NCBI GenBank assembly: GCA_900766245.1
Contig: CAAFUR010000004.1
Span: 1-37,854 of the forward strand
DNA length: 37,854 nt
Origin: Veillonellaceae bacterium
Lineage (GTDB): Bacteria; Bacillota; Negativicutes; Veillonellales; Veillonellaceae
Reading direction: 5' to 3'
In this document: one piece after another, positions 32,181 through 37,854 of the stretch
How positions within the stretch are numbered: position 1 is the first letter of the stretch
How the letters are laid out: the number at the start of each line of letters is the position of its first letter
The notes under the pieces: generated by a model
Told to the model about the DNA's origin: nothing
What the model saw: only the letters and a program-made list of their open reading frames with translations
The model's database searches: none
Program-made: the position numbers and the translations under genes

Positions 32181-35100
32181 ATGGGATTAAATCGGATTTA
32201 TAAAGTAGTTTGGAACAAAACTAAGGGATGCTATGTAGTAGTATCTGAATTGGCAAAGCGTGTAGGTCGTAATAAAGCAAAAGCGATTGTGATGACTACA
32301 GCTGCCATGGCTATGGCGGTAAGCCCTATGATGGCAGATGCAGCCCCGGCAGGAAATGCAGTTGGGCAAGGTCATGCTAATGCGGTTGCTTTAGGACCTG
32401 ATTCAAATGCATCTCAAGATGGAGCTGTTGCACTTGGTAAGCAATCCAAAGCAACAGGAACTGAGGGAGCAGCATTAGGTAAGGGTGCTAAAGCTGAAGG
32501 GAACTTATCGGTCGCAGTGGGTTCTATGTCTCAAGCTACTGCTGATAGTACGATGGCTTTAGGTGTAGAAAGTAAAGCCTCAAAAAATAAAGCTGTTGCT
32601 TTAGGTAGAAAAGCAGAGGCTACTGCAGACAATGCTATGGCCCTTGGTGAAGCGGCAATTGCGAATCAGGCACGTGCTATCGCTATAGGTAAAGCAGCAA
32701 TTAGTAGTGGTCAAGATACAATTGCGATTGGTACTGAGACTAATGCAAAAGGTCACACTAGTATTGTTATCGGTAAAAATGCTAAAACTACAAATGATGC
32801 GGAAGGTACCGTTGTTATTGGTCGTGATGCATTCAGTGAAGGATCTGGTAAACCGGACCGTCCTAACACAGTGGTTGGTCGTGGTGCCTACACAGCATTT
32901 GGTGAAAATGGGACGTATCGTATGAACGCGGCTACAGCTCTTGGTTTCCAAGCCGGTTCAGGTATTCGTGTGGATAGTAAAGCTAATAATAAACTAGTTG
33001 ACAATAATACAAATGCCGATAGTAATGAAAATGTATTGGTAAAAGCAGGCTATGGGCTTCAAGATATTAAAGATGCAGCTCAAAAGGTTGAGATGGATAA
33101 AACCAAAGCCTTTTTACAAGCTGGATTTGCACATAATGGACTTGATAAAACGGGGGATAGTGGAAAAAGCACTGATATAGCAAACGGTTTAAGTTTCTAT
33201 CGTAAAAGTGCTATCAATGAAGCGACTGCCATAGGTGCGGAGGCTCGTGCCATTGGTGACCAATCTATCGCTATCGGTGGACAAGTGGTTGCTGGTGACG
33301 GTGTTGTTGCCTTAGGTGGTAATGATACAGATCAATTGCGTGGTAATAAATACCAGGTGGTAACAAACGATGCGGTGAACAGAACGAATGTAAATACTAT
33401 TGATGACTATAATTTAGCCTATACGGAAAGTACAAGAACAGTAGCGGGACAATACAAAAACCTTGTAGGTCGTGATATGCCAACTGGGTATCGATCCACG
33501 TATGGTCAATCTGGTTCCGTAGTTATTGGTATGGAAGCCCATTCCACTACGGCTTTGGGTACAGCTATCGGTACTAACTCTGTAGTTCGTATGGGTGCTT
33601 TCGGCGCTACAGCTATCGGTGCTGGTTCTACTGTACAACCAAATGCGGAAGCTGCAGTAGCTATCGGTATGGGTTCCGTAGCGAATGGTGCCTATGCGTT
33701 AGCAGGTGGTACAGCATCTTGGGCGGAATATGGTGATATTGCCTTAGGTTACCAAGCGAAAGCAAGCGGTAAAGATGGCGCTATTGCTATGGGTCGTGCT
33801 ACGAATGCACAAGGTGATTCCTCCATCATGATCGGTGGTGCGAATATTGCCTCTGCAGCGGCTCAAAGTACAAGCTTTGAAAAAAGTAATAACACAGTAA
33901 CTAAAAAAACAGTCACTGAAAAAATCAATGGTAAAAATGTAAACCGAGAATACACATTTGCGGGTACAACTAAAACTAATGACACCGTAGCGGCAGCCTA
34001 TAAAGAGCTAACTGGCCGTGATATGGAAACGAATGCGCTTAACTTCGCGGATAATAAATATAAAAATGGTCACGCCTCCACATCCCTAGGTGTACATGCA
34101 TTATCTAGAGGTGATTTAGGTACAGCTATTGGTGCTGGCTCTCGTGCTGACTCAATTGGATCTGTAGCCTTAGGTGTAGGCGCTCGTGCTAATCGTCAAA
34201 ATGCGGTGGCTATTGGTACTGGTTCTACTACTGATTTAGTAGGTACACGTCAATTAAGTGTAAGCTACGATAAAGATGGCAATGTTGTTGACGATAACTC
34301 ACCAAATAAGGCGTATACATTCAACTGGGCTGGTGGTACTAACACATCTGAAGGTGACGTAGTATCCTTTGGTAGTTCTGGGGCAGAACGTCAATTGAAA
34401 AACGTAGCAGCTGGTCGTGTAGCAGATGATTCTACAGACGCTATCAATGGTTCTCAGTTAAACTCTGTTTCTAAAAAATTAGCTACAGGTTGGAACATTG
34501 CTGGTGATTCTAAAACTAAAGTGGCTGGTATTGGTACAGAAGACCAAGTAAACTTTGTGAATGGTAATGGTACTACTGTGACTGTTACGAAACAAGAAGA
34601 AGTAAAAAATGGTACTACTGTAACTACAGCTAAAGGTGCGAATGTAAAATTTGATGTTAAAGCTGCAGATGGATCTATTACATCAGATGCAAATGGTATT
34701 TCTGTGAATACAGATGGTGATACAATTGGCAAAACAACAGATGGCAAACTAAAAGCTAATACTGGTACTATTAATACTGGTGATGACGGAAAAGCAGCTC
34801 CTAAGACAGGAGATGGAAATAAATTAGCTACTGTAGATACAGTGGTAAATGCTGTGAATAATGCTGCTTGGAAAGCAACTGCTGGAAACGATGGTTCTGG
34901 TACAGAAACTGGTAAATCAGAAGAAAAAATTAAAGCTGGCGATGTAGTTACTTTCAAAGCTGGTGACAATCTTGCTATTAAACAAGCTGGTAAAAACTTT
35001 ATCTATTCCCTAAAACCTGAATTGACAGGTTTAACGAGTGCTGGTTTCAAAAATGCGGCTGGTGACACCACTGTGATTGATGGCAATGGTATGACAATCA

Positions 35101-37854
35101 CTCCAAAAGATGCGCCAGCAAAGCCAGTATCTTTAACAAAAGATGGCTTAGATAATGGTGGCAAAACAATTAAAAATGTTACATCTGGTTTGACAAATTA
35201 CCCAACAGGAACACCAAAAGCAGGTCTTGTAGATTTAAGTAAACCAGCTACAGGTACTCCAGTTCCTGATACTACAGCAGCTACTGTAGGTGATTTACGT
35301 AATATGGGTTGGGTTGTATCTTCTGACAAAACAACAGGTGAATTAACAAAAGCCTACACAGACCAAGTAAAAAATGCTGACGAAGTAAAATTCGTAGGAG
35401 AAGGTGGAGTTACTGTATCTGGTAAAACAGAAAATGGTGTTCGTACTATTACTGTGAAAGCTGAGGCTCAAGAAATGCCTGAGCAACCTGTAAGTTATAC
35501 AACTGCAGATGGTACGAAAGTATATCCTAAGACGGTAACAAAACCAGATGGCACTAAAGAGGTTAAATACTATTCTGAGCCAAATGGAAAAGGCAATGAG
35601 ATCCCTAAAGAGAATGTGATTGCATCTATCAATGGTCCAGAAGGTACTAAGGCACCAACTACATTATCTAATGTAGCAGGTAACTTGGATGGTGCTAAAA
35701 AAGATACAAAAGCGCCAACTACTGAACATACTCCTGTTAACTCAACAGATGCAGCAGCTCCTAACTATGTAAATCCTAATAATGCGGCTACTGTAGGTGA
35801 CGTATTAAATGCAGGTTGGAATTTACAAAATAATGGCACTGCGAAAGATTTTGTAAAACCATATGACACGGTAAACTTCGTAAATGGTGCGAATACAACA
35901 GCAGTTGTAACAACCAATGAAGATGGTACAACAAGCAATGTTACATACAATGTAACAGGATTGCCTGTGACATACACAGATGCAGAGGGTAACCCAGTAG
36001 CAAAAGTAGGCGACAAGTATTACAAAGTAAATGATCAAGGTCAACCAGTAGATGCTAATGGTAATCCAAGTACTAAAGTGAATGATAAAGGTCAACCATT
36101 AGATGCACAAGGCAATGTCATTGACCCTGTTGATACAACAAAACCGTTAAAAACAGCTTTAGTAAATCCAACACCAGAAGCTGATAAAACAAGCACTACA
36201 AGCCCAACATCGTTAAATAATGTAAAAAATAATATTCCAACTGTGAACGATACTGATAAAAAAGCATACGATGTAAATGGTGCTCCAATTGATGGTAAAA
36301 ACAATACAGCAGCGCCTATTACAGCAAAAGAAGCAGCTGACTTATTGAACCCAACAAAAGATGGACAACCTAACCCTAATTTTGTTGGTAACAACGCAGC
36401 TACAGTATCTGATGTATTGAATGCAGGTTGGAACTTACAAAACAACGGCGAAGCTCGTGATTTTGTAAAACCATATGACACTGTAAACTTTGTGAATGGT
36501 GCGAATACAACAGCAGTAGTAACTACATCTGCAGATGGCACAACAAGCAATGTTACATACAATGTAACAGGATTGCCTGTGACGTTCACAGATAAAGATG
36601 GTAAACCAGTATCTAAAATTGGTGATAAATACTATCCAGTGAATGAAAAAGGTCAACCTATTACTCCAGATGGTAAACCAGCTGTAAAAACTAATGCAGA
36701 AGGTAAACCAGTTGCAGAAGATGGAACTGTTATTGAGCCAGTAGATACTACAAAACCATTAAAAACTGCCTTAGTAAATCCAACTCCAGCAGGAGATAAA
36801 ACAAATACAACAGATCCAACAGCATTAAATAATGTAACATCTGGTTTGAATAAATATGGTGATACAGTTGATGGTGCACAAGTACCAGGATCTACACCTG
36901 CGAATAATGGATTAGTAGATTTATCTAAACCAGCAGATGGTAGTGAGCCAAAAGTTAGCGATAACACAGCGGCTACTGTAGGTGATTTACGTAATATGGG
37001 TTGGATTGTATCTTCTGATAAAACAACTGGTAGTCTAGATACACCTTATACAGCTACAGTGAAAAATGCTAACGAAGTGAAATTCGTAGGTGAAGGTACC
37101 GCCACAGTATCTGGTAAAACAGATGATAACGGTGTACGTACAATCACTGTAAAAGTGGATGATCAAGCAGCTGCAAATAATGCGGTATCTCCTGTAGTAT
37201 ACACAGATGAAAATGGTGATCGTGTATATCCTACTGGTGAAAAAGATCCACAAGGTAACCCAATCTTCAAGAAAAATCCAGATGGTACTGGCGATACTGT
37301 AACTGGTCCAGTGAAAACAAGCATTAACGGACCAAAAGGTACAAAAACTCCAGCTACATTGGATAATGTGAAACATAATTTACCAACTGTAAATGATGCT
37401 GATAAAAAAGCATCTGATGTAGATGGTAATCCAATCGATGGTAAAAACAATACAGCAGCTCCTATTACAGCAGCAGATGCAGCTGATTTATTGAACCCAA
37501 CAAAAGATGGAAAACCAAATCCTAAATTTGCTGGTAACAATGCAGCTACAGTATCTGATGTATTAAATGCAGGTTGGAACTTACAGAATAACGGCGAAGC
37601 TCGTGATTTTGTAAAACCATATGATACAGTAAACTTCGTAAATGGTGCGAATACAACAGCTGTAGTAACTACAGCAGCAGATGGCACAACAAGTGATGTA
37701 ACATACAATGTAACAGGATTACCTGTGACGTTCACAGATAAAGATGGTAAACCAGTATCTAAAATTGGTGATAAATACTATCCAGTGAATGAAAAAGGTC
37801 AACCAGTTACTCCAGATGGTAAACCAGCTGTAAAAACTAATGCAGAAGGTAAAC
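32181..37854 (+). CDS. trimeric autotransporter adhesin (YadA-like), N-terminal 1891 residues, continues past the window
   Basis: The frame is open from ATG 32181 to the window end, so the C-terminal membrane anchor is not seen. Residues 1-55 are an extended signal peptide (MGLNRIYKVVWNKTKGCYVV, then a hydrophobic core ending MMADAAPA), the ESPR type of type V secretion. Residues about 65-680 hold YadA-like head repeats (AVALG, AIAIG, SVALGVGARA) in several blocks. A neck motif LKNVAAGRVADDSTDAINGS starts near residue 738. The stalk has repeated modules: VGDLRNMGWVVSSDKTTG, DVLNAGWNLQNNG with VKPYDTVNFVNGANTTAVVT, and YNVTGLPVT with FTDKDGKPVSKIGDKYYPVN. Relatives mediate attachment to host surfaces, other bacteria or matrix. 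Codon use is like the neighbours; no frameshift is seen. Confidence 0.93.
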   Translation, partial: MGLNRIYKVVWNKTKGCYVVVSELAKRVGRNKAKAIVMTTAAMAMAVSPMMADAAPAGNAVGQGHANAVALGPDSNASQDGAVALGKQSKATGTEGAALGKGAKAEGNLSVAVGSMSQATADSTMALGVESKASKNKAVALGRKAEATADNAMALGEAAIANQARAIAIGKAAISSGQDTIAIGTETNAKGHTSIVIGKNAKTTNDAEGTVVIGRDAFSEGSGKPDRPNTVVGRGAYTAFGENGTYRMNAATALGFQAGSGIRVDSKANNKLVDNNTNADSNENVLVKAGYGLQDIKDAAQKVEMDKTKAFLQAGFAHNGLDKTGDSGKSTDIANGLSFYRKSAINEATAIGAEARAIGDQSIAIGGQVVAGDGVVALGGNDTDQLRGNKYQVVTNDAVNRTNVNTIDDYNLAYTESTRTVAGQYKNLVGRDMPTGYRSTYGQSGSVVIGMEAHSTTALGTAIGTNSVVRMGAFGATAIGAGSTVQPNAEAAVAIGMGSVANGAYALAGGTASWAEYGDIALGYQAKASGKDGAIAMGRATNAQGDSSIMIGGANIASAAAQSTSFEKSNNTVTKKTVTEKINGKNVNREYTFAGTTKTNDTVAAAYKELTGRDMETNALNFADNKYKNGHASTSLGVHALSRGDLGTAIGAGSRADSIGSVALGVGARANRQNAVAIGTGSTTDLVGTRQLSVSYDKDGNVVDDNSPNKAYTFNWAGGTNTSEGDVVSFGSSGAERQLKNVAAGRVADDSTDAINGSQLNSVSKKLATGWNIAGDSKTKVAGIGTEDQVNFVNGNGTTVTVTKQEEVKNGTTVTTAKGANVKFDVKAADGSITSDANGISVNTDGDTIGKTTDGKLKANTGTINTGDDGKAAPKTGDGNKLATVDTVVNAVNNAAWKATAGNDGSGTETGKSEEKIKAGDVVTFKAGDNLAIKQAGKNFIYSLKPELTGLTSAGFKNAAGDTTVIDGNGMTITPKDAPAKPVSLTKDGLDNGGKTIKNVTSGLTNYPTGTPKAGLVDLSKPATGTPVPDTTAATVGDLRNMGWVVSSDKTTGELTKAYTDQVKNADEVKFVGEGGVTVSGKTENGVRTITVKAEAQEMPEQPVSYTTADGTKVYPKTVTKPDGTKEVKYYSEPNGKGNEIPKENVIASINGPEGTKAPTTLSNVAGNLDGAKKDTKAPTTEHTPVNSTDAAAPNYVNPNNAATVGDVLNAGWNLQNNGTAKDFVKPYDTVNFVNGANTTAVVTTNEDGTTSNVTYNVTGLPVTYTDAEGNPVAKVGDKYYKVNDQGQPVDANGNPSTKVNDKGQPLDAQGNVIDPVDTTKPLKTALVNPTPEADKTSTTSPTSLNNVKNNIPTVNDTDKKAYDVNGAPIDGKNNTAAPITAKEAADLLNPTKDGQPNPNFVGNNAATVSDVLNAGWNLQNNGEARDFVKPYDTVNFVNGANTTAVVTTSADGTTSNVTYNVTGLPVTFTDKDGKPVSKIGDKYYPVNEKGQPITPDGKPAVKTNAEGKPVAEDGTVIEPVDTTKPLKTALVNPTPAGDKTNTTDPTALNNVTSGLNKYGDTVDGAQVPGSTPANNGLVDLSKPADGSEPKVSDNTAATVGDLRNMGWIVSSDKTTGSLDTPYTATVKNANEVKFVGEGTATVSGKTDDNGVRTITVKVDDQAAANNAVSPVVYTDENGDRVYPTGEKDPQGNPIFKKNPDGTGDTVTGPVKTSINGPKGTKTPATLDNVKHNLPTVNDADKKASDVDGNPIDGKNNTAAPITAADAADLLNPTKDGKPNPKFAGNNAATVSDVLNAGWNLQNNGEARDFVKPYDTVNFVNGANTTAVVTTAADGTTSDVTYNVTGLPVTFTDKDGKPVSKIGDKYYPVNEKGQPVTPDGKPAVKTNAEGK
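35780..37854 (+). repeat. long near-identical repeats in the adhesin stalk
   Basis: The module starting AATVSDVLNAGWNLQNNGEA occurs at about 36397 and 37543, 1146 bp (382 codons) apart, and stays near-identical at DNA level to the window end, over 300 bases. A more diverged copy starts at about 35785, 612 bp before the first. A second module (GGTGATTTACGTAATATGGG) occurs at 35289 and 36981, 1692 bp apart. All offsets are multiples of three, so recombination between copies would keep the frame. Confidence 0.85.

Noticed and set aside
34454..37735. Several long open frames on the minus strand within the adhesin gene
   Set aside because: They mirror the repeated, low-complexity adhesin coding sequence, recur with each repeat and have no credible ribosome binding sites; they are by-products of codon bias.

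Overview
The window is an AT-rich chromosomal segment that most resembles Veillonella or a close relative (Negativicutes, diderm Firmicutes). The Firmicute-type origin gene order (jag-yidC-yidD-rnpA-rpmH diverging from dnaA-dnaN-rlbA-recF-DUF721-gyrB) occurs together with a very large trimeric autotransporter adhesin that carries an extended signal peptide, which requires an outer membrane. The genus is an inference from gene content; no database was searched.

Layout. 1-1324: right end of an ISL3-family insertion sequence running off the window, with an in-frame stop at codon 8 of its transposase. 1325-1442: stacked terminator hairpins. 1550-3864 (minus): jag, yidC, yidD, rnpA, rpmH. 3865-6304: origin region, with DnaA boxes on both sides of dnaA. 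6305-11645 (plus): dnaN, rlbA, recF, a DciA-like DUF721 gene, gyrB. 11657-17539: LysP-type permease, azlCD, a YbjQ-family protein, a CNNM/CorC protein, a YefM/YoeB-type toxin-antitoxin pair with a palindromic operator, and a small unknown gene. 17642-18231: a gene-free stretch with a second dense DnaA-box cluster, then tRNA-Arg(CCT). 18265-22310: PepSY membrane protein, orphan MetQ lipoprotein, orphan GltD-like flavoprotein.

22441-22700 holds what looks like an undescribed, Fst/par-like type I toxin-antitoxin locus. A 31-residue hydrophobic peptide is encoded on the minus strand. A convergent short RNA shares its terminator and has three segments complementary to the toxin message, one covering the SD and start codon. 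22749-23067 is a classical branched-chain amino acid attenuator: promoter, 35-codon Leu/Ile/Val-rich leader, antiterminator arm and terminator. It precedes ilvD-ilvA-ilvB-ilvN-ABC ATPase and then ilvC, so isoleucine/valine synthesis appears to be controlled by ribosome stalling. AzlCD (branched-chain amino acid export family) lies about 9 kb away.

30483-32180 has only one plausible small gene, a 25-residue cationic peptide inside an approximately 250-bp inverted-repeat element. On both sides lie copies of a repeat carrying hairpins whose arms differ between copies but still pair. A strong promoter at 31917-31945 and a long 5' UTR lead into the adhesin (from 32181), which continues past the window end. 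Its stalk is made of large near-identical repeats, one with a period of 1146 bp.
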